DNA from: Pseudalkalibacillus salsuginis
Lineage (GTDB): Bacteria; Bacillota; Bacilli; Bacillales; Fictibacillaceae
NCBI RefSeq assembly: GCF_021646685.1
Contig: NZ_JAKJHW010000010.1
Span: 1 to 64,000 of the forward strand
Direction of reading: 5' to 3'
Length of the DNA: 64,000 nt
Position 1 is the first letter of the stretch; each line of letters starts with the position of its first letter. Below are positions 1-8,804 of this stretch, piece after piece. The notes beneath the pieces are model-generated. The model did not search any database. It saw nothing but the letters and a program-made list of their open reading frames with translations, and had not been told where the DNA came from. A program made the position numbers and the translations under genes.

Positions 1-19
1 TTTCTTCTTCCCCATAAGA

Positions 20-71
20 AAAACACCCCTATATGTCGATATTTGTTTATACGACTTAGGTGGTGTTTTTT
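20..71 (+). terminator. Putative rho-independent terminator of an upstream gene
   Basis: The arm AAACACCCCTA pairs with TAGGTGGTGTTT around a long AT-rich loop and is followed by a T run. No gene lies between it and the left edge, so it probably ends a gene outside the window. The long loop makes this uncertain. Confidence 0.4.
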
Positions 72-200
72 CCTGTCTCATTTTATTGGGTCACTCTACA
101 AAGGAAAGGCAGTTTTTTATGTTTAATTCTGTATGAATCGGTTATAGAGTATTACAAATCAAATAAGTTCAGGAAATCATTACAGAAGGAGGAATCAACT

Positions 201-614
201 ATGGCTGTCCTTCAACAGTTTATGACAGAAAACGTCAGGACCTGTAGCCCATCCGATGATATTCGAACGGTTGCTAGTGTCATGGAAGATGAAAATGTAG
301 GTATGGTTCCAGTTGAAAGTGATGGGAAATTAGTCGGTTGTGTGACGGATCGGGATATAGTGGTCAAAGGACTTGCGAGAGATGTTGGAAGCAATGAAAT
401 CCGTATAGGTGATGTCATGACAGAAAAGATCATTACCGGTAAACCTGATATGCCTGTCGAAGACGCCTCTTTACTCATGCAGGATCATCAAATCAGAAGA
501 TTGATGATTGTAGATGACGGAAAGCTGAAAGGGATTGTTTCTCTCGGAGATTTAGCAGCCTCTAAACAAGCTGATCAAGCTGCTGGTAATGCCTTAAGTG
601 AAATTTCAAAATAA
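201..614 (+). CDS. CBS-domain-pair protein
   Basis: A 137-residue protein made almost entirely of two tandem CBS motifs (about residues 7-60 and 72-125), with the typical VGMVPV...LVGCVTDRDIV and IRRLMIVDDGKLKGIVSLGDLA strands. Stand-alone CBS pairs bind adenine nucleotides and act as energy or redox sensors; the ligand and partner here are unknown. The ATG at 201 has AGAAGGAGG a few bases upstream, so the long in-frame extension toward position 60 is rejected. It resembles the general-stress YhcV-type CBS proteins of Bacillus. It stands alone ahead of a second small gene on the same strand. Confidence 0.9.
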   Translation: MAVLQQFMTENVRTCSPSDDIRTVASVMEDENVGMVPVESDGKLVGCVTDRDIVVKGLARDVGSNEIRIGDVMTEKIITGKPDMPVEDASLLMQDHQIRRLMIVDDGKLKGIVSLGDLAASKQADQAAGNALSEISK

Positions 615-736
615 AGTATTTGCTATTTCGGGAAAGTTACAGATCAAAAAACGGTGTTTATGAAGAAAAGATCCGGGTACACAGTTAAATATAGAAAGGC
701 AAGGTGCTTTTCTAAAAAAATTTGGAGGTGTTCATA

Positions 737-916
737 ATGGCAACAAATTATAAGACTGGTGAAAAGGCTCCTGAATCAGGCACGTACAAGGTAGACAAGT
801 TAGTCAATGGAAACAATTCCAATGAGGATAATACCGAAGTAAAACTTGAAGAAGGAGAACAGTTTCCCCCATCACCTTCAAGTAATGAAGCAGCTTTTTG
901 GGTGAAAGCCTCATAA
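737..916 (+). CDS. yjzC: YjzC-like small protein
   Basis: A 59-residue hydrophilic protein beginning MATNYKTGEKAPESGTYK and ending in a conserved aromatic stretch (AAFWVKAS). The pattern K-x-G-x-x-A-P-x-x-G-x-Y followed by EEGEQFPPSPS matches the YjzC family of small Bacillus proteins of unknown function. The ATG at 737 follows TTGGAGGTG, a strong ribosome-binding site, so the five-residue in-frame extension is not used. It ends just before a shared terminator with the converging alcohol dehydrogenase. Confidence 0.75.
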   Translation: MATNYKTGEKAPESGTYKVDKLVNGNNSNEDNTEVKLEEGEQFPPSPSSNEAAFWVKAS

Positions 917-949
917 ATTGGAACGAATACGAGAAAGTTTTGAACGAGA

Positions 950-981
950 GGGGCTGTGTTGAGACAGCCCCTAATTTCTTT
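950..981. terminator. Bidirectional terminator between yjzC-like and adh genes
   Basis: GGGCTGT / ACAGCCC stem with a short GTTGAG-type loop, followed by a T-rich tract on the plus strand. It sits between two convergent genes and can serve both. Confidence 0.75.
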
Positions 982-982
982 T

Positions 983-2116
983 CTAAGGCTTCAATATGAC
1001 TTTAATGCAGTCGTCTTCATGATCGTTGAATAATTTATAAGCTTTGCTTGCATCGTCCAAAGTGATTTTATGGGTGATAATGTCTGTGGGATCGAATTCT
1101 TTATCCGTGATTTTCTGTAATAACTCGGGCATATAGTGTATGACTGGTGCCTGACCCATCTTAAGATCTATATTCCGTGAGAAAAAGGCCCCTAAAGGAA
1201 AGTTATTGTAGTTACTTCCATAAACTCCCGTAATTTGAAATGTTCCGTATTTTCGTACCGCTTTTGTTGCAATCTGGATCGGGCCTATCGTCCCACCCTG
1301 AATTTTCAATTTTTGCCCAATGAATTCAAGCGGCGATTTCTTTCCATCCATCCCAACACAATCAATCACCACATCTGCCCCGCCTTGTGTGATTTCCTTC
1401 AAATGTTCGCCCATATCATCATATTGGGTAAAATCAAAAACTTCAACACGGTTCTTCTCTTTGGCATGATTTAACCGGTAACTTAAATAATCGACTGCGA
1501 TCACGCGTTTAGCACCTTTCATCCAAGCAAACTTCTGAGCCATCAATCCAACAGGTCCACACCCGAGTACGATGACTGTATCTCCATCTTTGACACCGGC
1601 ATGGTCAACGCTCCAGTAAGCTGTCGGAACGACATCACTCAAAAAGAGTAAGGCTTCATCCTCTAGCTCACAAGATTCCGGGATCACAAATGGAGTGAAG
1701 TTCCCAAAAGGGACTTTTAGGTATTCAGCTTGTCCACCAGGATGATTGCCGAATTTTTCTGTATAACCGAAATAACCTCCAGAATCATAATGAGGGTTTG
1801 AGTGATCACACTGGCTTTCCATTTCCTGCAGGCAATAGAAGCATTGACCGCAGGAGACGTTGAATGGTACGACTACCCTGTCCCCTTTTTTCACTCTTGT
1901 TACTTCGGGTCCAATCTCTTCTACGATACCCATTGGTTCATGACCGATGATATATCCCTCAGGAAGAGGCATATTCCCTTGGTATAAGTGCAAATCTGAT
2001 CCGCAGATAGCAGTTGAAGTGATCCTGACAAGGACATCATCTTTTTTCTCAATTTTCGCATCCTCAACATTTTTGACTGCCACTTTATTTGGTCCTTGAT
2101 AGGTAACTGCTTTCAT
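983..2116 (-). CDS. Zinc-dependent alcohol/formaldehyde dehydrogenase (MDR family)
   Basis: A 377-residue medium-chain dehydrogenase of the formaldehyde-dehydrogenase-like branch (B. subtilis AdhB type). Visible motifs are the catalytic zinc ligands in CGSDLHLYQG and GHEPMG, the four structural-zinc cysteines in CGQCFYCLQEMESQC, and the Rossmann motif GCGPVG in the second half. It should oxidise an alcohol or hemithioacetal with NAD(P); the substrate cannot be read from sequence. The start is the ATG at 2116. A TTG five codons upstream overlaps the Shine-Dalgarno GGAG and is rejected. It is monocistronic, ending at a bidirectional terminator. Confidence 0.92.
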   Translation of the reverse strand: MKAVTYQGPNKVAVKNVEDAKIEKKDDVLVRITSTAICGSDLHLYQGNMPLPEGYIIGHEPMGIVEEIGPEVTRVKKGDRVVVPFNVSCGQCFYCLQEMESQCDHSNPHYDSGGYFGYTEKFGNHPGGQAEYLKVPFGNFTPFVIPESCELEDEALLFLSDVVPTAYWSVDHAGVKDGDTVIVLGCGPVGLMAQKFAWMKGAKRVIAVDYLSYRLNHAKEKNRVEVFDFTQYDDMGEHLKEITQGGADVVIDCVGMDGKKSPLEFIGQKLKIQGGTIGPIQIATKAVRKYGTFQITGVYGSNYNNFPLGAFFSRNIDLKMGQAPVIHYMPELLQKITDKEFDPTDIITHKITLDDASKAYKLFNDHEDDCIKVILKP

Positions 2117-2271
2117 AACAAGACGCTCCAATCTACATTTAGGTTAAAGCGCCTTTATTGTTCATCCTGAAGATGATTTTTATACAGAAAAACCAAAGCT
2201 TCAGTTTTTATAAGTTCGAGGTCACCTTTGTCACGAATACAGTTTAAAGGGTCAATGTTTCATCTGCCCTC

Positions 2272-2427
2272 TTATTTTCCTGACAATGCTTTTTCGATCA
2301 GTACGATCCATTCTGTCTGGGCACGCTTCAGGGTATCAAGATTAACCTCTTGGAACAAGATATCCTCAAATTTTTTGAAGCGTAAACATTCTTCTGCAGT
2401 TAAATAGACCTTTATATCGGCACCCAT
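2272..2427 (-). CDS. Small hypothetical protein (51 aa)
   Basis: Not recognised. The product is predicted to be mostly helical (MGADIKVYLTAEECLRFKKF..., ending IVLIEKALSGK), with no signal peptide, membrane span or metal motif. The ATG at 2427 is preceded by TAGGAGA at good spacing, which is the main evidence that it is a gene; the ORF extends upstream in frame without such a site. It diverges from the HTH gene at 2612 with an AT-rich gap between. Confidence 0.55.
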   Translation of the reverse strand: MGADIKVYLTAEECLRFKKFEDILFQEVNLDTLKRAQTEWIVLIEKALSGK

Positions 2428-2611
2428 AAGTATTCTCCTAACTCTTAATCTGTAGTATAGTGTCACACAATAAATTTCATTTCATATGACTAATCTTTAT
2501 TTTAATCAATTCTTTTATAACTGATTATCATTTATTGTTCCCTATTACTTTTATCCATAAAGTGAGTTTGTTATAATTATAATTAGATTTATAAAGAGGA
2601 GCGTTGTCCTG

Positions 2612-2803
2612 ATGGAAGATAAATATCCTGAAATCATGACGGTTTCACAGGTTGCCGAATATTTGCAGATCAGTGAAATGACAACTTACAAACTCGTACA
2701 GGAAAAGAAAATACCGGGTTTTAAGATCGGCCGTCATTGGCGGGTAAAAAAAGAAGACCTTTCTATTTTTATTGAAAAATTGAAAAATGGTGAAAAAATC
2801 TGA
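2612..2803 (+). CDS. Excisionase-type helix-turn-helix DNA-binding protein
   Basis: A 63-residue MerR/Xis-like winged HTH of the excisionase family. The core is TVSQVAEYLQISEMTTYKLVQEKKIPGFKIGRHWRV (read as two adjoining helices), then KKEDLSIFI. Such proteins bind DNA through the recognition helix containing TTYKLVQ and the wing GRHWRV. The start follows AAAGAGGAG. There is no integrase or phage gene nearby, so it is more likely a small chromosomal regulator than part of an element. Confidence 0.85.
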   Translation: MEDKYPEIMTVSQVAEYLQISEMTTYKLVQEKKIPGFKIGRHWRVKKEDLSIFIEKLKNGEKI

Positions 2804-3326
2804 TCAAAATGATGACTATCGTGTTAAAAAAAACCGTTAAGCGCATCATCCCTGATGAGATGAGCCTGCAACAGCCATTACTTGGAACATATAGCACGTC
2901 ATTTCTTTTCCCTGCCTTAAGTAAAAGGCAGGGTTTTAGAAATTACTTTGTAGCTCAGGGGATGGTAGTCAATTCATTGCAATCAGCTCTTCTTCAATAA
3001 CAATTAGTGAATGTCCTCGATATAGGGTTGGTTAACATGATTGGAACGTTTGATACGAGCCTTAGCTGCGAAACAATTGAACATGTTCCAAATGAAAAAA
3101 CATTCATCAAGAATATATGGAATATTAAAATCTGGAGGAATGTACGAATCGTTGACCATTAACATCGTATATAAACGCCCGTTATTTACGAAAGCAAATC
3201 GGAGTATGAAAGGCTGTCCTCATTGCGATGAGACCGAGTACATACTTGAAAGAACCTGTCAATTTAAGAGTTCCAAATAGGAAAACATCAAATAATCGAG
3301 TAAAAATGAATCATGGAGGATTATAT
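2804..3326. other. Gene-poor gap before the RNase J gene
   Basis: Apart from the hairpin at 2909-2938 nothing could be supported here. Short open frames exist on the plus strand (for example from the ATG at 3037, about 41 codons), but none has a convincing ribosome-binding site or recognisable family. It could contain degraded sequence. Confidence 0.5.
2909..2938 (+). terminator. Rho-independent terminator
   Basis: CCCTGCCT / AGGCAGGG perfect 8-bp stem with an eight-base loop and a TTTT tail. It is downstream of the HTH gene, whose stop is about 100 bases before it. Confidence 0.75.
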
Positions 3327-4988
3327 ATGAATGCCACACAACCTATTAAGTTGTTTGCCCTTGGCGGTCTGGGCGAAATCGGAAAAAACATGTACGGCCT
3401 TCAGTATGAAAATGAAATGATTTTGGTCGATTGCGGGATCAAGTTTCCGGATGTAGAACTACGGGGAATAGATTATGTCATTCCTGATTTCACATTTTTA
3501 GAAAAAAATAAAGATTTGATTAAAGGTGTTTTCATCACACATGGGCATGAAGACCACATAGGATCGATCCCTTTTTTGTTGAAACGAATAAACGTACCTA
3601 TTTATGCTGGTAAATTATCAATTGGATTCATAAAAGATAAATTGCAAGAACATCGTCTTCTTGGCACCTCTATTCTAAAAACAGTTGATGAGAACTCAGT
3701 TGTGGAATTGGGGCATTTCTCAATGCGGTTTATGCGGACAAGTCATAGTATTCCTGATTCCCTGGCAATATGTATAAATACTCCATACGGAAACATTGTC
3801 CATACAGGCGATTTTAAATTCGACCTTACACCTGGTGGAGCCTCCTATGATATCGGCAAGATAGCCGAAATCGGAAATGAAGGTGTTTTCTGTTTGATGT
3901 CAGATAGTACGAACAGTGAAATCCCTGGCTTCTCTTTGTCAGAATCAGTGGTTAAAGCAACGTTATTTGATATCGTTGAACAAATCGAGGGTCGGATTAT
4001 CTTTGCGACCTTTGCCTCTAATATCTATCGATTGCAGCAAGCTATTGAAGCTTCTATCGCATTCAACCGTAAGGTAGCCATCTTCGGTAGAAGTATGGAA
4101 AGATCGATCAGGATCGGTCGGGAGTTGGGTTACATCCGTGCTCCTGAGGATACCTTCATTTCAGGACATGAAATCAATCGATACCCATCTAGTAAAATAA
4201 TGATTTTATGCACAGGGAGTCAAGGGGAACCAATGGCAGCTTTAGGAAGAATTGCGAAAGGTCTTCATCGTCAAATCCAAGTTATACCTGGTGATACAGT
4301 CATCTTTTCCTCCTCCCCTATTCCGGGAAATATAAAGCAGGTTTATAAGCTTATTGATCAGCTGGAGCGGATCGGGGCAGATGTCATACATAATAAAATG
4401 AGTGACATCCATACTTCAGGACATGGAACACAGGAAGAACAAAAATTGATGATCCGTTTATTGAAACCGAAATATTTCGTTCCAATTCATGGTGAATATC
4501 GAATGCTTATCAACCATGTGAAATTGGCAGTTGATTGTGGTGTTGTAAAAGAAAATACCTTTGTATTGGATAATGGAGACATTCTGGAATTAAATGAGGA
4601 AAGTGGAAGGGTATCGGAATCCTTTCCAGCAAATCCGGTTTATGTGGATGGAACAGGAATTGGAGATATTGGGAATATTGTTTTGAGAGATCGACGGATC
4701 CTTTCATTATGCGGAACAGTTGTTGTCACTGTTACCATCGATTCCAAGAATGCCAAGTTACTTTCAGGACCTACACTTGTGTCAAGAGGTTTTGTTTTCA
4801 TGAAAGAATCCGGAGAGTTGTTAAGTGAAGCTGAACGACTTGTTGAAAAGGAAATCAACTCCATGTTGCAAGAAGGAGTCACCAAATGGTCTGAATTGAA
4901 GAAAAAAATTTCCGACCTTCTCACATCTTATTTTTTTGAAGAAACAAAACGGAACCCAATGATTCTCCCAGTCATCATGGAAGTCTGA
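3327..4988 (+). CDS. rnjA: Ribonuclease J (RNase J1-type paralogue)
   Basis: A 553-residue beta-CASP metallo-beta-lactamase nuclease, the usual length for RNase J1. It carries the metal site THGHEDHIG, the DSTNSE and ATFASN loops, the beta-CASP motif with CTGSQGEPMAAL, SSSPIPGN, HTSGH and HGEYRM, and ends with the J1-type NPMILPVIMEV. RNase J degrades and matures RNA, with 5'-3' exonuclease plus endonuclease activity. The ATG at 3327 has TGGAGGA upstream; the longer in-frame ORF is rejected. In Bacillus the main rnjA is followed by rpoY, which is absent here, so this may be a second copy. A remnant of prfC follows 35 bases downstream. Confidence 0.9.
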   Translation: MNATQPIKLFALGGLGEIGKNMYGLQYENEMILVDCGIKFPDVELRGIDYVIPDFTFLEKNKDLIKGVFITHGHEDHIGSIPFLLKRINVPIYAGKLSIGFIKDKLQEHRLLGTSILKTVDENSVVELGHFSMRFMRTSHSIPDSLAICINTPYGNIVHTGDFKFDLTPGGASYDIGKIAEIGNEGVFCLMSDSTNSEIPGFSLSESVVKATLFDIVEQIEGRIIFATFASNIYRLQQAIEASIAFNRKVAIFGRSMERSIRIGRELGYIRAPEDTFISGHEINRYPSSKIMILCTGSQGEPMAALGRIAKGLHRQIQVIPGDTVIFSSSPIPGNIKQVYKLIDQLERIGADVIHNKMSDIHTSGHGTQEEQKLMIRLLKPKYFVPIHGEYRMLINHVKLAVDCGVVKENTFVLDNGDILELNEESGRVSESFPANPVYVDGTGIGDIGNIVLRDRRILSLCGTVVVTVTIDSKNAKLLSGPTLVSRGFVFMKESGELLSEAERLVEKEINSMLQEGVTKWSELKKKISDLLTSYFFEETKRNPMILPVIMEV

Positions 4989-5023
4989 AATCACTATGTC
5001 ATGAATATAGAAAGGCATGTCTT

Positions 5024-5218
5024 ATGAGGAAACCATCCCAACTAGAAAATGAAATCAATAAAAGAAAGACCTTCGCAATCATCTCACATCCTGATGCTAG
5101 GAAGAGTCCTAATTACTTAGTCCATGATCAATTAGGAAAACCAGTGATTATTTTCGAAAGTGATTTTGCTTTAAAATGGTTCAAAGATAAAAACCCAACT
5201 ATCGAATTATATGACTAG
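5024..5218 (+). pseudogene. prfC: Internally deleted release factor 3 (prfC) remnant
   Basis: A 64-residue ORF. Its first half (ENEINKRKTFAIISHPDA) matches the RF3 N-terminus just before the P-loop. Its second half (YLVHDQLGKPVIIF then a WFKDKNP tail) looks like the extreme C-terminus of Firmicute RF3. The GTPase, translation-factor and central domains, several hundred residues, are missing, and the P-loop AGKTT is replaced by RKSP at the junction. The frame is intact, so a deletion joined the ends in phase. A weak AGAAAGG precedes the ATG. The product cannot be a functional GTPase; whether it is translated is unknown. The C-terminal match is from memory of the family. Confidence 0.7.
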
Positions 5219-5223
5219 CAAAA

Positions 5224-5262
5224 TGGCTGGCCTGAAAATTATCCTTCAGGTCAGCCTGTTCC
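5224..5262 (+). terminator. Putative terminator after the prfC remnant
   Basis: GGCTGGCCTGAA / TTCAGGTCAGCC stem (one mismatch) with an eight-base loop. The T tract is short (TGTTCC), so termination strength is uncertain. Confidence 0.6.
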
Positions 5263-5374
5263 ATATCAAGAATCTTTGTATATACTTCACTCTTCACAAA
5301 CACCATTCGTCTCCTTAAAAATGAATTTTAAGCGCAGAGTTAAGGGGGGCGAAAAATACTTTTAAATCAGTTCT

Positions 5375-5998
5375 TCAATCAGCAACATTTCCTTCAGCAG
5401 GGATTGGATTATCCTTAAGTATTTTTGCGAGATGGATCAGGTTATAGGCCATCATCCTTGCGTTTTTTTGAGTGAACTCGTGTTTGTATCCTTCTGCCTC
5501 GATATATGATGGTCCTGGCCCGGCGTCACCGACCCAATAGGTTTCAACGTTGGGTGGAACTGTAAACCCAATGTGGGTAAGCGAATATAGGATTGACCGG
5601 CAGGCGTTTTTTGCTCCATCTTCATTCCCGGTGACAGCGACTCCACCTACTTTGTTATAATAGATCCCCTGTCCTTTATGATTCGTAAGGCTGCTCCCGC
5701 CATATAGCCTCTCGATCGCAAGTTTTGCCACGCTGCTTTTCTCACCTAACCATAATGGAGTTCCAATAAGCAGAATGTCCGTCTCTTTGATTTTCTGGAA
5801 GATTGAAGGCCATTCATCTCCTTCTCCCATGTCATCGGAGATCCCATAACGTATATTATAGTCTGCAAGCCGATAGATATCTGTATGAACCTCATTCTTT
5901 TCAAAAATTTGAACCACTTCTTCTAATAATGCTTGTGTATTAGAACTTTCTTTACTGGATTTCAATGAGCAGTTCAGCACTACCGCATTCAGGTTCAA
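5375..5998 (-). CDS. Flavodoxin-fold NAD(P)H-dependent reductase
   Basis: A 207-residue protein of the NADPH-dependent FMN reductase/flavodoxin superfamily. The N-terminal strand AVVLNCSLK followed by SSNTQALLEEV is the FMN phosphate loop. IGTPLWLGEKSS and VTGNEDGAKN form the flavin-ring loops. No iron-sulfur cysteine motif is present. It likely reduces FMN or a quinone/azo-type acceptor; the substrate is unknown. The start codon is TTG at 5998, supported by AAAGGAGAGG upstream; no closer ATG exists. Single gene. Confidence 0.85.
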   Translation of the reverse strand: MNLNAVVLNCSLKSSKESSNTQALLEEVVQIFEKNEVHTDIYRLADYNIRYGISDDMGEGDEWPSIFQKIKETDILLIGTPLWLGEKSSVAKLAIERLYGGSSLTNHKGQGIYYNKVGGVAVTGNEDGAKNACRSILYSLTHIGFTVPPNVETYWVGDAGPGPSYIEAEGYKHEFTQKNARMMAYNLIHLAKILKDNPIPAEGNVAD

Positions 5999-6154
5999 AA
6001 CGTATCCTCTCCTTTCTCTTGTACATTAACCTATTACCCTGAACGATAATAAGTTAATCTTTTAAGGCATTAGAGGAAAAAGATGAGTAAAGGATTATTA
6101 AGTTCCTATTTTTGTGAATACTAACCGTATCTCTTTTTACTGAAGGTGTGAAAT

Positions 6155-7508
6155 ATGAGGAAATATGATTGTATCATTGTTGGTGGTGGCTTAGCAGGAC
6201 TCACTTGTGCACTTGAATTATCTCTTGAAAACAAGAAAGTTGCATTATTTGAAGCACATGATTATCTTGGAGGACGGACTTCCTCCTGGAATGAAAATGG
6301 GATGTATGTAGAATCAGGATTTCACAGATATATAGGTTATTACTCGAATATGCCTAAAGTTCTTCATAAAGCAGGCATCGATTTGAACAAAATGGTAACC
6401 TGGGAGGAACAGGTCGAAATTAGGATACCTGACAAGGACGAATCTGTCGTGATGGGTGTATCACCGTTCTTTGGTCCATTGAAATTGATCAGAAGTATCC
6501 TCGGTAACAATCCCACTTTATCTACTAAGGACAAGACCTCTCTTATCTCATTTTTTATATTCGGTTTCAAAGACTATTTGTTGAATCCAGAAAAGCTTGA
6601 CAAGGTAAGTATCAGACAATATGCAGACCTTTATCATGTAAGTGATCATGCGTTCAATTATTTGATTATTCCCTTATCATCAGGTATTTTCTTCCTGCCA
6701 CCTGAGCGTTATTCAGCTTATGTTTTCTTCGGGCTTTTTATCCCTGGCATTCCCAAGTTTTATAAAATGCGGATAGGTGCTTTTCTTGGTGGGATGTCTG
6801 AGATCATGTGCAATCCGATCGGTGAGAGAATCAAGGAATGTGGGGGAGAAATTTTTTTTGAACCAACCAATCGACTCTCTTTTACTTTCAGAAGATCACA
6901 ACAAGGTTCATGGAGTTTTGAACGTGGTGGGAGAGAGAATTGAAGCTGACCATGTCGTTTGGGCTACATCTGTGGTTGCGATGAAAAATGTTTTCAGAAA
7001 TCATTTTGCCGAGACTACCTGGTTTAAAAAAATTGAAAAATTGAAAATGATGCATGCTTGCACCTTCCAAATTGAATTGACAGAACCGGTTTTGTCAAAA
7101 GATATTACGACGTTCGGTCCCAATTCATGCCTGGGAAGTTTTAGTGAACAATCAAGGTCCACATTCCAAGGATCCAAGGGCCGATTATCGATCATATTGA
7201 CACCACCTGAAAAATTCCTTGAGCTCTCTAAAGAGGAAACCTTAGAAATTGTCCTTGAAGACTTGAAAAGGGTGAAGATCCATATCGGGAGAGAACAAAT
7301 CATCGATTATCAAAAAATTGATCATCCAAACGACTTTTATAGCCTGGCTCCAGGTAATAACCAATATAGACCAAAACAAACCACTCCGATCAAGAACCTT
7401 TACCTGGCTGGTGATTATACGTTGCAGCCTTATTTCGCAACCATGGAAGGAGCCGCAACATCTGGGATGAAAGCAGCAAAGCTTGTTGAAGATGGAAATA
7501 GAAGCTGA
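6155..7508 (+). pseudogene. Frameshifted FAD-dependent carotenoid-desaturase-like oxidoreductase
   Basis: Two overlapping reading frames make one protein of about 450 residues. Frame 1 starts at 6155 with the dinucleotide-binding motif VGGGLAGLTCALEL and GGRTSSW. Frame 2 supplies the C-terminal FAD motif NLYLAGDYTLQPYFATMEGA and ends at 7508. The break falls in a T8 run at 6852-6859: removing one T gives a continuous GGEIFLNQPIDSLLLSEDHN reading. The family is phytoene/zeta-carotene desaturase and related amine oxidases (CrtP-like C-terminus). As written the gene is disrupted; a sequencing error, recent mutation or slippage at the homopolymer are all possible. No crtB-type gene is adjacent. 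Confidence 0.85.
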
Positions 7509-7531
7509 TCTTAAATTCTTTAACAATGACA

Positions 7532-7570
7532 AAAACCCATGAAAGATGAAAATTCATCATGGGTTTTCAT
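7532..7570 (+). terminator. Rho-independent terminator of the desaturase-like gene
   Basis: AAAACCCATGA / TCATGGGTTTT stem with an A-rich loop and a T-rich tail, about 25 bases after the stop codon. Confidence 0.8.
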
Positions 7571-7658
7571 TTTTGAGTATACAGGAAAAGATGGACTGGA
7601 ATTTTAAGGTCATCTATTCTATTGGCCGGGTAAAAGGCTCCTGGTTTGGAATGATATT

Positions 7659-7682
7659 AACCAAATAGGGACTCTGGTGTCC
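7659..7682. repeat. Dispersed intergenic repeat A, copy 1
   Basis: AACCAAATAGGGACTCTGGTGTCC is nearly identical (two differences) to 58480-58503. A degenerate copy follows at 7712-7739. See the finding on this repeat family. Confidence 0.6.
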
Positions 7683-7711
7683 TCTATTTTAAAAAGTATG
7701 GGGTTTTCGGC

Positions 7712-7739
7712 AAAATGAGGTCTCCTGTGTCCACTAAAA
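7712..7739. repeat. Dispersed intergenic repeat A, degenerate copy 2
   Basis: Contains GAGGTCTCCTGTGTCCACTAAAA in part. Read on the minus strand, its TTTTAGTGGACACA core is shared with 51602-51620. It lies 30 bases from copy 1. Confidence 0.4.
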
Positions 7740-7761
7740 GTTGTTGTGTAGAACTTTTTGA

Positions 7762-8604
7762 TCAGTCTGATTCATTCCCTTTGTTTTGATAGATTTTTGG
7801 GACGGCAACCTCATCAAAATGATTGACAAGATACAGCAGTTCATTCTGTAGCTGATTTCCTGACATTGGTACACCATGTCCGGTAATAGCAACAGAAGGC
7901 TTAAGCTGCTCGAGAACTTTTACGGAATTTTCTGCTTGATTCCAATCCATTGTGAAGTAGGCTGGAGGGCCATTGATCTCTTTCTTTTGTGTATATACAT
8001 TATACAAGGACTCCTGGTCTACTGTTACAAAGGCATCTCCGGCAATAAGGGCACGATCAGATTCACGGAATAAAGAGATGTGCCCTGGTGTATGGCCTGG
8101 TGTATGAACCCACTTCCACTCGGGTAAATCAGGTATTGAACCGTCAGCTGGCAGTTCATTCAATACTTCTTGGATATCAATCGAATGATTAGGAAAGAGT
8201 GGAGACATTTCACTGACCATCCCCCCATCTACCTCCGGATTTCCTTTAGGATAATCCTCTTCACCAGTTAGGTAAGGGAATTCCAATGGATGGGCATAAA
8301 CCGGAACCTCCCAGTAGATTGCCAGCTCCTCAACGCTTCCGACATGATCGAAGTGTCCGTGTGTTAAGATGACGGCTTTGGGTGGATGGTTCTGTCCAAA
8401 CTGTTTTTCAACAGCCTCTATAATTTTTTCTTTTGATTTAGGCATTCCAGCATCGACCAGAACCCAGTCATCACTTTTATTCATAACAAAAAACAAATTG
8501 ACGATTTGATTTGTATAGCTATATACATCAGGTATCACGAGACTTCCTTTACCGCTAGATACAGATGTCAACGGGAGGAATGCATCTCTTACCTCTTCAT
8601 TCAT
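7762..8604 (-). CDS. MBL-fold metallo-hydrolase
   Basis: A 280-residue metallo-beta-lactamase-fold hydrolase. It carries the THGHFDHVG zinc motif, HTPGHTPGHISLF, IAGDAF and the final GHGVPM histidine, a complete dinuclear metal site. These enzymes cleave thioesters, lactones or phosphodiesters; the substrate is not evident. The start at 8604 has TCTGGAGGTGG immediately upstream; the ten-residue in-frame extension lacks such a site. Close to YflN/YobT-type Bacillus hydrolases in organisation, but not assignable further. Confidence 0.85.
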   Translation of the reverse strand: MNEEVRDAFLPLTSVSSGKGSLVIPDVYSYTNQIVNLFFVMNKSDDWVLVDAGMPKSKEKIIEAVEKQFGQNHPPKAVILTHGHFDHVGSVEELAIYWEVPVYAHPLEFPYLTGEEDYPKGNPEVDGGMVSEMSPLFPNHSIDIQEVLNELPADGSIPDLPEWKWVHTPGHTPGHISLFRESDRALIAGDAFVTVDQESLYNVYTQKKEINGPPAYFTMDWNQAENSVKVLEQLKPSVAITGHGVPMSGNQLQNELLYLVNHFDEVAVPKIYQNKGNESD

Positions 8605-8705
8605 TCTTGTCCACCTCCAGAAGTTATATATCATACCTCATTATTCTCGAGACGAAGCAATTCTATTCTTTATCTTCCGGTTATCATTGAACAGAAAATG
8701 AAGTG

Positions 8706-8742
8706 CAAAAAAAGTGGCTGAACCTTTGAGTTCAGCCACTTA
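8706..8742 (-). terminator. Rho-independent terminator of odhAB
   Basis: On the minus strand AAGTGGCTGAAC pairs with GTTCAGCCACTT, followed by seven T residues. It lies about 60 bases past the odhB stop. Confidence 0.85.
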
Positions 8743-8782
8743 ACATTCGAACACGTAAAACCGGGTGGAAGTGCTCTATGAT
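8741..8782. repeat. Dispersed intergenic repeat B, copy 1
   Basis: The stretch containing ACATTCG, then CGGGTGGAAGTGCTCTAT is similar over about 40 bases to 52341-52384 (ACATTCG, then CGGGTGAAAGTGCTCCAT). Confidence 0.5.
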
Positions 8783-8804
8783 CGCTTTATTCTAGTTTCT
8801 CCAT

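Noticed and set aside
2612-2803. Excisionase-like gene as sign of an integrated element
   Set aside because: No integrase, att-like repeats or phage genes in the surroundings; small Xis-type HTH proteins are common chromosomal genes in Bacillus.
3041-3280. 79-codon open frame upstream of the RNase J gene
   Set aside because: TTG start without a clear ribosome-binding site and no recognisable motif; likely chance.
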